Assembly (NCBI RefSeq): GCF_017356015.1
Contig: NZ_JAFIQV010000040.1
Coordinates: forward strand, 1-64,000
Length of the DNA stretch: 64,000 nt
Origin: Azospirillum sp. SYSU D00513
GTDB lineage: Bacteria > Pseudomonadota > Alphaproteobacteria > Azospirillales > Azospirillaceae
Direction of reading: 5' to 3'
Positions 8,003 to 16,672 of the stretch are shown here, piece by piece. Every line of letters starts with the position of its first letter. The first letter of the stretch is position 1. The notes under the pieces are model-generated. The model had not been told where the DNA came from and ran no database searches. It worked only from the letters and a program-made list of their open reading frames with translations. The position numbers and the translations under genes are program-made.

Positions 8003-8926
8003 ATGTCCCTGTCCCTGGTCCTCGTTCAGCTCCTGAACGGGGCGCAGTTCGGCGTTCTGCTGTTCCTCGTCGCCGCCGGCCTGACGCTGGTCTTCGGCGT
8101 GATGGACTTCATCAACCTGGCCCACGGCGTCCAGTACATGCTGGGCGCCTATGTCGCCGCGTCGCTCGGCGTCTGGGCCGGGGACTTCTGGCTGGGGCTG
8201 CTGATGGCTCTGCCGGTGACGCTTCTGATAGGGCTGGCGCTGGAATGGCTGGTGTTCCGGCACCTCTACCAGCGCGACCATCTGGCCCAGGTGCTCGCCA
8301 CCTTCGGCGTGATCCTGACCCTGGATGAGGCGGCGCGGGCGATTTGGGGCAGCGCGCCGCTGAACGTGCCGCAGCCCGGCGGGCTGCCCGGCGGGATCGA
8401 GATCATGCCCGGCCTGATCTACCCGGTCTACCGGCTGGTCATCATCGGGGCGGGGCTGCTGGTGGCGCTGCTGCTGTGGTTCCTGGTGGAGCGCACGCGC
8501 GCCGGCATGCTGATCCGCGCCGGCGCCAGCAACGCGCCGATGGTGTCGGCGTTGGGGGTGGACATCCGCCGCCTCTTCACGGCCGTCTTCGCCTTCGGGG
8601 CCATGCTCGCGGGCTTCGCCGGCGCGCTCGCCAGCCCGGTCTTCGCGGTGGCGCCGGGAATGGGCGACAACGTGCTGATCCTCGCCTTCGTGGTGATCGT
8701 CATCGGCGGCATCGGCTCTATCCGCGGGGCCTTCATCGCCGCGCTGCTGGTCGGGCTGCTGGACACGGCGGGCCGGGCGCTGCTGCCGGACCTGCTGCGC
8801 CTCGTGATGGACGCGTCCTCGGCCCGGCAGACCGGTGCCGCCATCGCCTCCATGCTCGTCTACATCGTCATGGCCGCCATCCTGTTCTTCCGTCCCGTCG
8901 GGCTGTTCCCGGGGCCGCGCGCATGA
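8003..8926 (+). CDS. livH: Liv-type ABC transporter permease (LivH family)
   Basis: This is a 307-residue integral membrane permease. The N-terminus QLLNGAQFGVLLFLVAAGLTLVFGVMDFINLAHG is the LivH signature (the GLTLVFGVMxxINLAHG motif, about residues 9-43). It also has the DxxRLFTAVFAFGAMLAGFAGAL coupling segment and the VIVIGGIGSIRGAF motif near the C-terminus. The last bases overlap the livM start (ATGA), so the two are translationally coupled. With LivM it forms the membrane pore for the ligand delivered by the 6793 protein. Confidence 0.93.
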   Translation: MSLSLVLVQLLNGAQFGVLLFLVAAGLTLVFGVMDFINLAHGVQYMLGAYVAASLGVWAGDFWLGLLMALPVTLLIGLALEWLVFRHLYQRDHLAQVLATFGVILTLDEAARAIWGSAPLNVPQPGGLPGGIEIMPGLIYPVYRLVIIGAGLLVALLLWFLVERTRAGMLIRAGASNAPMVSALGVDIRRLFTAVFAFGAMLAGFAGALASPVFAVAPGMGDNVLILAFVVIVIGGIGSIRGAFIAALLVGLLDTAGRALLPDLLRLVMDASSARQTGAAIASMLVYIVMAAILFFRPVGLFPGPRA

Positions 8927-9918
8927 CGGCCTTCCTGCGCCGCCAGGCGGTGCCGCTCCTGGTGCTGCCGGCTCTGGCCGCCGCACCCTTCCTCGGATTC
9001 GGCGACAGCTTCGCGCTGACGCTGCTGGCGCGCGCCATGATCCTCGGCATGGCGGCGGTCAGCCTGTCCCTGCTCGTTGGCGGCGCCGGGCTGGTCAGCC
9101 TCGGTCACGCGGCCATGATGGGCATCGGCGCCTACACCGTCGCCGCCCTCGACGCGGCGGGCGTGACGGAGGGGCTGGTCGTGCTGCCCACGGCGGTCCT
9201 CGCCGCCGCCCTCTTCGCGCTGGCGACGGGGGCGGTGTCCTTGCGGACCAGCGGCGTGCATTTCATCATGATCACGCTGGCCTTCGGGCAGATGGCCTTC
9301 TTCACCGCATCCTCGATCTCCACGCTCGGCGGCGACGACGGCTACACGCTGTTCGGCCGGACGGAGCTGTTCGGCACGCGGCTGCTGGAGAACCGGCTGG
9401 GCTTCCATTTCCTGTGCCTCGGCCTGCTCGCCCTGGTCTGGATCCTCTGCTCCGCCCTGCTGGAGAGCCGGTTCGGCCGGGTGCTGCGGGCGGCGCGCGA
9501 GAACCCGCAGCGCGTGCGCGCCATAGGCTTCTCCCCCTATCCCTACCGGCTCGTGGCCTATGTGCTGGCGGGGGCCGTCGCCGGTCTGGCCGGCGCGCTG
9601 CTGGCCAACGCGACCGAGTTCGTGTCGCCCGCCGCCCTGTCCTGGAGCCGTTCGGGCGAGCTGCTCTTCATGGTGATCCTCGGCGGGATGAGCCATCTTT
9701 ACGGCGCCATCCTCGGGGCGCTCGCCATCGTGCTGCTGGAGGAATGGCTGTCGCACCTGCTGGAATACTGGCGGCTGGCCTTCGGGCCGCTGCTGGTGCT
9801 GTCGGTCCTCTTTCTCCGCGACGGGCTCGCCGGCCTGCCGGCGGCGGTCCTGAGCCGGCTCCCGGTGGGGCGGGCCACGCGGCGGGGTGGGCCGGAGCGG
9901 AGCGGCGCCGATGCGTGA
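8923..9918 (+). CDS. livM: Liv-type ABC transporter permease (LivM family)
   Basis: This encodes 331 residues. The start is ATG 8923, overlapping the livH stop. It has multiple membrane helices and the LivM features: LARAMILGMAAVSLSLLVGGAGLVSLGHAAMMGIG early on, the cytoplasmic coupling segment RFGRVLRAARENPQRVRAIGFSPY, and LLFMVILGGMSHLYGAILGA near the end. It pairs with LivH. A longer open frame extends upstream inside livH but has no coding support there. Confidence 0.93.
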   Translation: MTAFLRRQAVPLLVLPALAAAPFLGFGDSFALTLLARAMILGMAAVSLSLLVGGAGLVSLGHAAMMGIGAYTVAALDAAGVTEGLVVLPTAVLAAALFALATGAVSLRTSGVHFIMITLAFGQMAFFTASSISTLGGDDGYTLFGRTELFGTRLLENRLGFHFLCLGLLALVWILCSALLESRFGRVLRAARENPQRVRAIGFSPYPYRLVAYVLAGAVAGLAGALLANATEFVSPAALSWSRSGELLFMVILGGMSHLYGAILGALAIVLLEEWLSHLLEYWRLAFGPLLVLSVLFLRDGLAGLPAAVLSRLPVGRATRRGGPERSGADA

Positions 9919-10666
9919 GCCGCTGCTGGAGTTGCAGGGACTGCACAAGAGCTTCGGCGCCCTGACGGTGACCGAGGACGTCTCCCTGACCGTGATGCCC
10001 GGCGAGATCCACGCGGTGATCGGCCCGAACGGGGCCGGCAAGACGACGCTGATCCACCAGATCGGCGGCACCCTGCGCCCGGACCGGGGACGGGTGCTCT
10101 TCGCCGGGCGGGACGTCACCGCCCTGCCCATGGAGCGGCGCGCCCGGCTGGGGCTCGCGCGCAGCTTCCAGATCACCAGCATCGTCCCCGGCTTCTCCGC
10201 GCTGGAGAACGTGGCGCTGGCCGTCCAGGCGCGCAGCGGCTCCTCCTTCCGCTTCTTCCGCCCGGCGCGCGGGGAGGCGGCCCTGAACGGGCAGGCGCTG
10301 GAGGCGCTCGCCACGGTCGGGCTGGAAGGGCGCGCCGGGGTGCCGGCTGGGGCCATGTCGCACGGGGAGAAGCGCCAGCTCGAACTCGCCATCGCGCTGG
10401 CGACGAAGCCGCGCCTGCTGCTGCTCGACGAGCCCTTGGCGGGGGCGGGGCCGGAGGAGACCGGCCGGCTGATCGGCATCCTGCGCAGCCTGCGCGAGCG
10501 CTTCGGCATCCTGCTGGTGGAGCATGACATGGGGGCCGTCTTCGCGCTCGCCGACCGCATCTCGGTCCTGGTCTATGGGCGCGTCATCGTCACGGGCACC
10601 GCCGGCGAGGTGCGGGAACACCCGGAGGTGCGACGCGCCTATCTGGGGGAGGACGAGCTGGCCTGA
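9911..10666 (+). CDS. livG: Liv-type ABC transporter ATP-binding protein (LivG family)
   Basis: This encodes 251 residues from ATG 9911, overlapping the livM end by 8 nt. The Walker A is GPNGAGKTT. A Q-loop region is seen in LARSFQITSI. The signature is the degenerate MSHGEKRQLELA (LSxGE replaced by MSHGE, usual in LivG), with Walker B LLLLDEPLAG and the switch His in LLVEHDM. The family-typical LARSFQ and PLAGAGPEE segments support LivG rather than LivF. It powers transport in a heterodimer with the next gene. Confidence 0.94.
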   Translation: MREPLLELQGLHKSFGALTVTEDVSLTVMPGEIHAVIGPNGAGKTTLIHQIGGTLRPDRGRVLFAGRDVTALPMERRARLGLARSFQITSIVPGFSALENVALAVQARSGSSFRFFRPARGEAALNGQALEALATVGLEGRAGVPAGAMSHGEKRQLELAIALATKPRLLLLDEPLAGAGPEETGRLIGILRSLRERFGILLVEHDMGAVFALADRISVLVYGRVIVTGTAGEVREHPEVRRAYLGEDELA

Positions 10667-11367
10667 TGCTGAGGATCGAGAATCTCCAGGGAGGCTACGG
10701 CCAGAGCCAGGTGCTGTTCGACGTGTCGCTGTCCGTCGGCACCGGCGAGGTGCTGGCCCTTCTGGGCCGCAACGGCATGGGCAAGACCACCACCATTGCC
10801 ACCATCATGGGGCTGCTGCCGGGCTGGGGCGGCCGGCTGACCTTCGACGGGCGGGCGATCGCCGGGCTGCCCCCGCACCGGGTGGCGCAGATGGGCATCG
10901 GCCTCGTGCCGGAGGGGCGGCAGATCTTCCCGACCCTGACGGTGGAGGAAAACCTCGTCGCCACCTCCGCCGCGCGGGGAAACGGTCCGCCGCGCTGGAC
11001 GCTGGAGGCGGTCTGGAGCCTGTTCCCACGGCTCAAGGAGCGCCGCCGCAACCCGGGCAGCCGTCTGTCCGGCGGCGAGCAGCAGATGCTGGCGATCGGC
11101 CGGGCCCTGATGACCAACCCGCGCCTGCTGATCCTGGACGAGGCGACGGAGGGGCTGGCCCCGGTCATACGGGCGGAGATCTGGGCCGTGCTGGAGACGC
11201 TGAAGTCCGAGGGGCAATCCATCCTGCTGGTGGACAAGAACCTCGCCGCCGTGCTGCGCCTCGCCGACCGCTGCATGGTGATCGAGAAGGGCCGCACCGT
11301 TTGGAGCGGCACCAGCCGGGAGCTGGGCGAGGCGCCGTCAATCCGCGACAGCTACCTGCATCTGTGA
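10666..11367 (+). CDS. livF: Liv-type ABC transporter ATP-binding protein (LivF family)
   Basis: This encodes 233 residues; the start ATG overlaps the livG stop by one base. The LivF features are LRIENLQGGYGQSQVLFDVSL, Walker A GRNGMGKTT, the VPEGRQIFPTLTVEENL Q-loop region, signature LSGGEQQMLAIGRAL and Walker B LLILDEATEGLAP. The switch position reads VDKNLAAV, where many LivF proteins have VEQN. The canonical His is therefore absent, as is common in this subfamily. Confidence 0.94.
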   Translation: MLRIENLQGGYGQSQVLFDVSLSVGTGEVLALLGRNGMGKTTTIATIMGLLPGWGGRLTFDGRAIAGLPPHRVAQMGIGLVPEGRQIFPTLTVEENLVATSAARGNGPPRWTLEAVWSLFPRLKERRRNPGSRLSGGEQQMLAIGRALMTNPRLLILDEATEGLAPVIRAEIWAVLETLKSEGQSILLVDKNLAAVLRLADRCMVIEKGRTVWSGTSRELGEAPSIRDSYLHL

Positions 11368-11398
11368 GCCAGTTTTCTTGAACGGGGAGGGGCAAAGG

Positions 11399-12271
11399 AT
11401 GGCACCCGTCTACCGCGACTTCGACCAGGCCGAACTGGACCGCCAGTACAACGCGCGGGCCACCGTGGATGACATCTGGCCGATCATGGACCAGTACCGG
11501 CGCTTCACGGAGGAGGCGCGCGCGGCGGTTCCCTGCGGGTTGGGCTTGCGCTATGGCCCGACCGAACCGGAACGGCTGGACGTCTACCGGGCGAAGGCCG
11601 GGGCGGAACCCGCCCCCGTTCTCGTCTACATCCACGGCGGCTACTGGCGCCTGCTGGACGCGGCGGACTCGGGCTTCATGGCGCCGATGCTCTCGGCGCA
11701 AGGTGCCGTCACCGTCGCCGTGAACTACACGCTGCGCCCCAGCGCGAGCCTGACGGAGATGGTGCGCCAATGCCGGGCCGCCATCGCCTGGATCCACGCG
11801 AACATCGCGCGCTTCGGCGGCGATCCGGACCGCATCCACGTCTCCGGCAGCTCGGCCGGCGGCCATCTCGGCGGCATGCTGGCGGCCGAGGGCTGGCAGG
11901 AGGCGTTCGGCCTCCCGCCGGACGTGATCAAGGGGGCGGCACTCCTCAGCGGCCTCTACGACCTGGAGCCGGTGCGCCTGTCCTTCGTCAACGATTGGGC
12001 CGGCCTTACCGAGGCCGAGGCGGCGGACATCAGCCCCATCCACCGGCTTCCACGCCCCGGCATGCCGGCCGTCCTCGCCGTCGCGCCGAGCGAGACGGAC
12101 GAGTTCAAGCGCCAGACGGCGCTGTACGGGGAGGCGCTGGCGGTGCGCGGCAACCCGGTCGCCCATGTGGATGTGCCGAACTCCAACCATTTCGACATCG
12201 TGCTGTCGATGATGGACAGCGCCACCCCCCTGTCCGCCGCCATCCTGCGGATGATGGGCCTATCCGCCTGA
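11399..12271 (+). CDS. Alpha/beta hydrolase, kynurenine-formamidase/esterase-like
   Basis: This encodes 290 residues from ATG 11399, which has a GGGGAGGGG-type ribosome site just upstream; an in-frame TTG at 11378 is less likely. The oxyanion motif HGGYW is at residues 79-83 and the nucleophile elbow G-S-S-A-G at 150-154 (Ser152). A C-terminal SNHFDIV supplies the likely catalytic His. HGGYW and overall length match arylformamidase (KynB/AFMID-like) and related esterases. It begins 31 nt after livF on the same strand and is probably the last gene of the operon. It may hydrolyse the imported compound (an ester or N-formyl amide), which is inference. Confidence 0.85.
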   Translation: MAPVYRDFDQAELDRQYNARATVDDIWPIMDQYRRFTEEARAAVPCGLGLRYGPTEPERLDVYRAKAGAEPAPVLVYIHGGYWRLLDAADSGFMAPMLSAQGAVTVAVNYTLRPSASLTEMVRQCRAAIAWIHANIARFGGDPDRIHVSGSSAGGHLGGMLAAEGWQEAFGLPPDVIKGAALLSGLYDLEPVRLSFVNDWAGLTEAEAADISPIHRLPRPGMPAVLAVAPSETDEFKRQTALYGEALAVRGNPVAHVDVPNSNHFDIVLSMMDSATPLSAAILRMMGLSA

Positions 12272-12342
12272 GGGCGCCTCTCCTGGAAACGGTCCGGTGT
12301 TCGTCCTGTTGGGAGAAGACCACACCAGACCAGGAGACGGAC

Positions 12343-13173
12343 ATGGCGGACCTCACGGGCATTTTGGGCACGATGCTGGCCACGGGAATGGCGGGCCGGA
12401 GCCGGCGCGGGCCGGCCTTCTCGGCCTCGCCCTTCGGCATGGGCGGGGGCCTCGGCGGCCTTGGGGGCCTTGGTGGCATGGGCGGCGGCGGCGGTTTCGG
12501 CGGCATGGGGGCCGGCGGCATGCCCGCGATGGGCAGGCAGGGCGGCGGCATGGATTTCCGCAAGGTCGCGGGCATCGGCGCCCTCGGCTATCTCGCCTAC
12601 AAGGCCTTCCAGGAGCGCCAGCAGAACGCCGGCGGGCAGCAGGGCGGCACCGGTTCGGGTTCGGGATCGGGCGGCGGGCTGTTCGGCGGGATCTTCGGCG
12701 GCGGCCAGTCGGGCGGCCAGGGCGGCCAGAGGACCGGTTCGGGCGGCGGCCTCGGTGACCGGCTGTCGGGCATGCTCCGCCCGGCCCAGCCTGACGCGCC
12801 CGATGTCAACGCGCTGCCCGAGGCGACCATGGAGGACCAGACGGCCTTGCTTCTGATCCGCGCCATGATCGCGGCGGCGAACGCCGACGGCGAGATCACG
12901 GCGGAGGAGCGCCAGCGCATCCTGTCCAAGCTCGACGAGGCGGGCGCCGGCCCCGAGGAGCACCGGGTGGTCGAGCACGAGCTTCGCAACCCGCTGTCCA
13001 CCGACGCGCTCGTCCGCGAGGCCCGCGACGCGGACATGGGGGAACAGGTCTATCTGGCCTCGCTGCTCGCCATGGAGCCGGACACCGAGGCGGAGCGCTC
13101 CTACCTGCAGTATCTGGCCGCCCGGCTGAACCTCACGCCGCAGCAGGTGCAGGCGCTCGGACAGGCCGCCTGA
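12343..13173 (+). CDS. DUF533/TerB-like protein with glycine-rich N-terminal half
   Basis: This encodes 276 residues. Residues 1-140 are low complexity, rich in Gly and Met (GGGLGGLGGLGGMGGGGGFGG), with a short hydrophobic stretch GIGALGYLAYKAF. Residues about 145-276 form a helical TerB-like/DUF533 domain: the TALLLIRAMIAAANADGEITAEERQRIL motif with an EF-hand-like acidic turn, and VYLASLLAMEPDTEAERSYLQYLAARL. DUF533 proteins are of unknown function and are often membrane-associated. The start has CAGGAGACGGAC upstream. The gene before it ends 71 nt away. Confidence 0.85.
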   Translation: MADLTGILGTMLATGMAGRSRRGPAFSASPFGMGGGLGGLGGLGGMGGGGGFGGMGAGGMPAMGRQGGGMDFRKVAGIGALGYLAYKAFQERQQNAGGQQGGTGSGSGSGGGLFGGIFGGGQSGGQGGQRTGSGGGLGDRLSGMLRPAQPDAPDVNALPEATMEDQTALLLIRAMIAAANADGEITAEERQRILSKLDEAGAGPEEHRVVEHELRNPLSTDALVREARDADMGEQVYLASLLAMEPDTEAERSYLQYLAARLNLTPQQVQALGQAA

Positions 13174-13293
13174 GGCGCCAAGGGCAGGGCTGGACCCGTC
13201 AGGTGATCGGGTCCGGCGGGATCATCGGCGGGTCCGGCTGTTGTCGGCCCGCGGATTCCCAATCCGCGCACCACATCCATCGGAGACGCAAGC

Positions 13294-13728
13294 ATGGGAT
13301 TGTTCGACTTCTTCCGCCGTGACGCCGGCAAGAAGGTCGGCGACGCCGCCGGCCCCAAGCCCGAGGACATCAAGCAGGAGGTCGGTCGCCTCGGGCTCGA
13401 CGCCCAGGGGCTGGAGGTGTCCGTCGATGGCGACACAGTGTCCGTGAGGGGCCAGGCCGCGAGCCAGGAGCAGCGCGAGAAGATCGTCCTGGCCGCCGGC
13501 AACATCCACGGCGTCGCCAAGGTGGATGACCAGATGACCGCCCCCCAGGCGGCCGCGCAGAGCCAATTCTACACGGTGAAGTCCGGCGACACCCTGTCCA
13601 AGATCGCCAAGCAGTTCTACCAGGATCCCAACAAGTACCCGGTCATCTTCGAGGCTAACCGGCCGATGCTGAAGGACCCGGACGAGATCTATCCCGGCCA
13701 AGCCCTGCGCATTCCCGCCGCGGCGTGA
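13294..13728 (+). CDS. kbp: Kbp-like BON-LysM protein (potassium-binding/cell-envelope stress protein)
   Basis: This 144-residue protein is very similar in layout to E. coli Kbp (YgaU). It has an N-terminal MGLFDFFRRDAGKKVGDA, a BON domain at about 25-78 (VSVDGDTVSVRGQAASQEQREKIVLAAGNI, VAKVDDQ) and a C-terminal LysM at about 90-142 (FYTVKSGDTLSKIAKQFYQDPNKY, PDEIYPGQALRIP). There is no signal peptide; E. coli Kbp is a cytoplasmic K+ sensor. GGAGACGC precedes the ATG. It stands alone, 120 nt after the DUF533 gene. Confidence 0.93.
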   Translation: MGLFDFFRRDAGKKVGDAAGPKPEDIKQEVGRLGLDAQGLEVSVDGDTVSVRGQAASQEQREKIVLAAGNIHGVAKVDDQMTAPQAAAQSQFYTVKSGDTLSKIAKQFYQDPNKYPVIFEANRPMLKDPDEIYPGQALRIPAAA

Positions 13729-13791
13729 GGCCTCGGGGAGTCCGGGATAGCTCCATGGCGGCCGGACCGGCCGTCATGGAACGGGTCGCCG

Positions 13792-13998
13792 TCACGCCTC
13801 GTCGTCGAGCTTGTCCGCCGCTTCCTCCGCCTTCTCGGCCTCGCCGAGCAGGTCGATCAGGATGCTCGTGCATTGCTGGAGGCGCTGGTCGGCGGCGGCG
13901 GCGGACATGTCGCGGCCGGTCTTCTCCTGCCAGTCTTCCAGCATGCGGGCCAGATGGGTCCGGACATGGTCGTCACGGTCCAGTCGTCTCGTCACCAT
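13792..13998 (-). CDS. Small helical protein of unknown function
   Basis: This encodes 68 residues from ATG 13998 (AGGAAACG upstream). The sequence MVTRRLDRDDHVRTHLARM is followed by an amphipathic helix rich in Leu, Ala, Glu and Asp (ILIDLLGEAEKAEEAADKLDDEA). It has one Cys and no membrane segment. A longer in-frame version starting at 14097 adds a basic, compositionally different stretch and is unlikely. The family was not recognised; coding status rests on the ribosome site and the protein-like composition. Confidence 0.5.
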   Translation of the reverse strand: MVTRRLDRDDHVRTHLARMLEDWQEKTGRDMSAAAADQRLQQCTSILIDLLGEAEKAEEAADKLDDEA

Positions 13999-14142
13999 GG
14001 TCGTTTCCTGCGCTCGTTTCGCGTTGCGTCGTTCGATGGCCGCGCGTCGCCGCGACCCTCGGCCATCCCTGGGCGTCGTCGTCCCTTCAACAGTCAAGCC
14101 GGGCGGATGATCCGAAGCCGGCGGTCTCCGCCCCGGCGGCGC

Positions 14143-14877
14143 CTAACGGCGCACGCGCGTTGGGGCGGCGGGCGGGGTCTCGTCCGGGATCTCGCGCGCG
14201 GAGGCCGGCACCACCGCCGGCTCGGCGGGCAGGATGTCCGGGGCGACGGTCAGGCTGAGGCGTTCGAAAGGGCGCAGGAGCGCGAGGGGCTCGGCGCCCT
14301 GCCCGCAGTAGCGCCATTCCAGCCGGATGGCCTTGATGCTCTCCGGCAGCACCCGCTTGCGGTCGTCGAGAAGCTGCCAGGCAAGGACGCAGGTGGCACT
14401 GCCGTCGCCGCGCGCCACCGCGTAGTCGTAGATGCCGTAGCGGCCGCGGCGGGGCGCCTCGGCCATCTCGGTCTCCATTTCCGGAAACTCCGTCTGCAAC
14501 GCCGCCTCCAGGGTGGTGGCCGTGTAGAGCGGGATCGGAAAAGCGCGGGGCGGCTGGTCCAGCATCTCGAAGACGCTGGTCGGCACATACTCCACGTCCA
14601 CGTTCAGCCGGTTCTCCCCGGCGAGCGTCGTCGGGTTGGGAAGGACCATGCGGTAGGACTGGAAGATGTTGCCCATCCGGCGCGTGCGGGCGGCGACGGG
14701 GACGATGCCCCGCTCCGCCGGCAGGACCACCGGATAGTCCTCGGCGTCGAGCCTCACCCAGGAGGTCGGCAGCCGGCCGGAGATGTCCTCGCGGTAGAGG
14801 GTGTCGCAGCCGCCCAGCAGGAGGGCGGCCAGCAGCGCCGGCACGGCGGGGGAAATGGCTTTCGGCACCCGTTTCAT
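14143..14877 (-). CDS. bcsN: Cellulose biosynthesis protein BcsN (lipoprotein)
   Basis: This encodes 244 residues. An N-terminal lipoprotein signal ends with the lipobox LLGGC (Cys near residue 24). The body resembles BcsN of alphaproteobacterial cellulose operons: the TSWVRLDAEDYPVVLPAERG opening, RTRRMGNIFQSYRMVLPN, GIYDYAVARGDGSATCVLAWQLL and AIRLEWRYCG. Its role is not biochemically settled; an outer-membrane-linked accessory is likely. It lies 10 nt after bcsK, as last gene of the operon. The tail is Pro/Ala/Thr-rich. Confidence 0.85.
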   Translation of the reverse strand: MKRVPKAISPAVPALLAALLLGGCDTLYREDISGRLPTSWVRLDAEDYPVVLPAERGIVPVAARTRRMGNIFQSYRMVLPNPTTLAGENRLNVDVEYVPTSVFEMLDQPPRAFPIPLYTATTLEAALQTEFPEMETEMAEAPRRGRYGIYDYAVARGDGSATCVLAWQLLDDRKRVLPESIKAIRLEWRYCGQGAEPLALLRPFERLSLTVAPDILPAEPAVVPASAREIPDETPPAAPTRVRR

Positions 14878-14887
14878 CCTTTTCCGC

Positions 14888-16672
14888 TCAGCCTCCCCTA
14901 TACATGGCCCGTTTCACCACGCCAACGGCCTCGCGCGTTTCCTCGGTGCTGAAGCGGCGGTCCAGCGCTTCGAAGATCCGCAGCGCCTCGTCGATGCGCT
15001 GCGTGTTGTAATGCGTCCAGCCCCGCATGATGGTCAGGCCGCGCGGCTCCGGCTCGAAGGCGAGCCGGGCGTCCAGCAGCCGCAGCGTGTCGCGGTAGCG
15101 CTTTTCCTCATAGGCCTGGAGCGCCTGGGTCGCCAGCGTGTTGGCGCGGATCGAGCGCTCGCGCTCGGGCGTCAGCCGCATGTTGGGCAACTCCTGGAGC
15201 ACGCCCTCCGCGTCGTCGGTCTGGAGGCGGGCCAGCGTCTCGCCGTAGGCCGCGGAATCGGCCAGCCGGACGCGGTCGGCGGCGGGCGCCTTGGAGGCCA
15301 GCGCCTTGGCCTGGGCGAAGGCCTCCTCCGCCTCGGTCGGGCGCTTCAGCTCCATCAGGCACCAGCCGCGCTGCTGGGCCAGGGACGCGTCCATTCCGCC
15401 GCGGCTCATCCGCTCGATGATCTGCAGGCAGCGGCCATAGTCGCGCTGGGCCAGGGCGCGTTCCAGCTCGCCCCAGCCACCGGCGCCCTGGCCCGCCGTT
15501 CCCCTGCCGGGCTGGGCTGCGGGCGGGCGGGCGGCGCGCAGCGCGCGGTCGACGCGGGCGGACCGGCCCTGCCAGCCCTTGCCGGCCTCCAGCGCCTCCT
15601 GCCGGCGGCCCAGGCCGGTCAGGGCCAGCACCAGCCCTTCCACGGCTTGATCGCCCGGCTGCCACTCGTTGGAGCGGCTGAACCACTGGCGCGCCTCCTC
15701 ATGGCGCTTCCTGCTCTGATGATGCCAGCCCAGCGCCAGCGCCCCGCCGGCGTCGCGCCGCTCCAGCACCGCGGCCTGGGCGCTCGCCAGCTCGTCGGCG
15801 GTGGGCTGCTCGCCCTGTCCGCCGCCGAGCCGGCTCAGCGTGCGCCCGACATCCAGGTCCTGGAGCGCGCGGCGGACCACGGCGTAATCCTCGCCCTCGG
15901 CGGGGTTGGAGGTCGCGGCAAGGTCGGCCAGCTCGCGCAGCCGCTCCGGCGGCAGGAAGGGGCCGGCCTTGTAGATGGTGTCGCGCCGTTCCGCCGCCTT
16001 CGGGCAGCTCGTGACGATGCGGCGGTAGACGTCGAAGGCCTGGTCGGTCTGCTTGAGCTGTCCATGGGCCTCGGCGACGCGCCACAGATTGTCCAGCCGG
16101 GTGCAGCTCGCCACCTCGGGCGTCGCGGCGGCGGTGTCGAGGACCTCCTGCCAGCGCTTGGCCCCCATGGCGGCGGCCATGCGTCCGGTCGCCTCGGCGA
16201 GGTCGAGTTCATGAAGCAGCTTGTCCGAGGGCTGCCAGGCGGGCGTGCGGCGGCGCTCCTCGGCGATGGCCGCGCGCGCCTCCGCGGTCTTGCCCGACGA
16301 CATCAGCCGCCAGATCGGCGTCTCGTCGAAGGACGGACCTTGGCTCGGGGCCTGCGGCGAGAAGAGGTCCGACGGCGGCTGCCATTGCGGGTTGATCGCG
16401 CGCAGCCGCGCGATCTCCGCCTCCAGCCGGGCGACGTCGCCGGTCCGGGCGTAGTAGCGCAGGGCCGTCTCGTCCACCGTGCCGGGTGCCGCGGCGCCCG
16501 CGGGCGTGTCCAACTGGATCTGCACGCCGGGCGCCAGCGCGCGGCCGCCCGCCGCACCGCCCGCCGTGCTGTTGATCGGGGCTTGAGCCTGGGGTGCCTG
16601 CGCGACGGCAGGCATGCCGGCCACGGCGACGGCGGCGGCGAGGATCAGGGAGAAGGGGAGCGGTCGGGTCAT
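14888..16672 (-). CDS. bcsK: Cellulose operon TPR protein (BcsK type)
   Basis: This encodes 594 residues with an N-terminal signal peptide (cleavage near AVAQA, residue 25). The rest is helical repeat: TPR-like units such as LRYYARTGDVARLEAEIARLR, DQAFDVYRRIV, EALEAGKGWQG, EEAFAQAKAL and RYRDTLRLLDARLAFEPEP. It corresponds to the periplasmic TPR part of BcsC but has no C-terminal beta-barrel, which is what defines BcsK in bcsABZ-K-N operons. It probably guides or scaffolds glucan export. Its ATG overlaps the bcsZ stop by 4 nt. Confidence 0.82.
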   Translation of the reverse strand: MTRPLPFSLILAAAVAVAGMPAVAQAPQAQAPINSTAGGAAGGRALAPGVQIQLDTPAGAAAPGTVDETALRYYARTGDVARLEAEIARLRAINPQWQPPSDLFSPQAPSQGPSFDETPIWRLMSSGKTAEARAAIAEERRRTPAWQPSDKLLHELDLAEATGRMAAAMGAKRWQEVLDTAAATPEVASCTRLDNLWRVAEAHGQLKQTDQAFDVYRRIVTSCPKAAERRDTIYKAGPFLPPERLRELADLAATSNPAEGEDYAVVRRALQDLDVGRTLSRLGGGQGEQPTADELASAQAAVLERRDAGGALALGWHHQSRKRHEEARQWFSRSNEWQPGDQAVEGLVLALTGLGRRQEALEAGKGWQGRSARVDRALRAARPPAAQPGRGTAGQGAGGWGELERALAQRDYGRCLQIIERMSRGGMDASLAQQRGWCLMELKRPTEAEEAFAQAKALASKAPAADRVRLADSAAYGETLARLQTDDAEGVLQELPNMRLTPERERSIRANTLATQALQAYEEKRYRDTLRLLDARLAFEPEPRGLTIMRGWTHYNTQRIDEALRIFEALDRRFSTEETREAVGVVKRAMYRGG

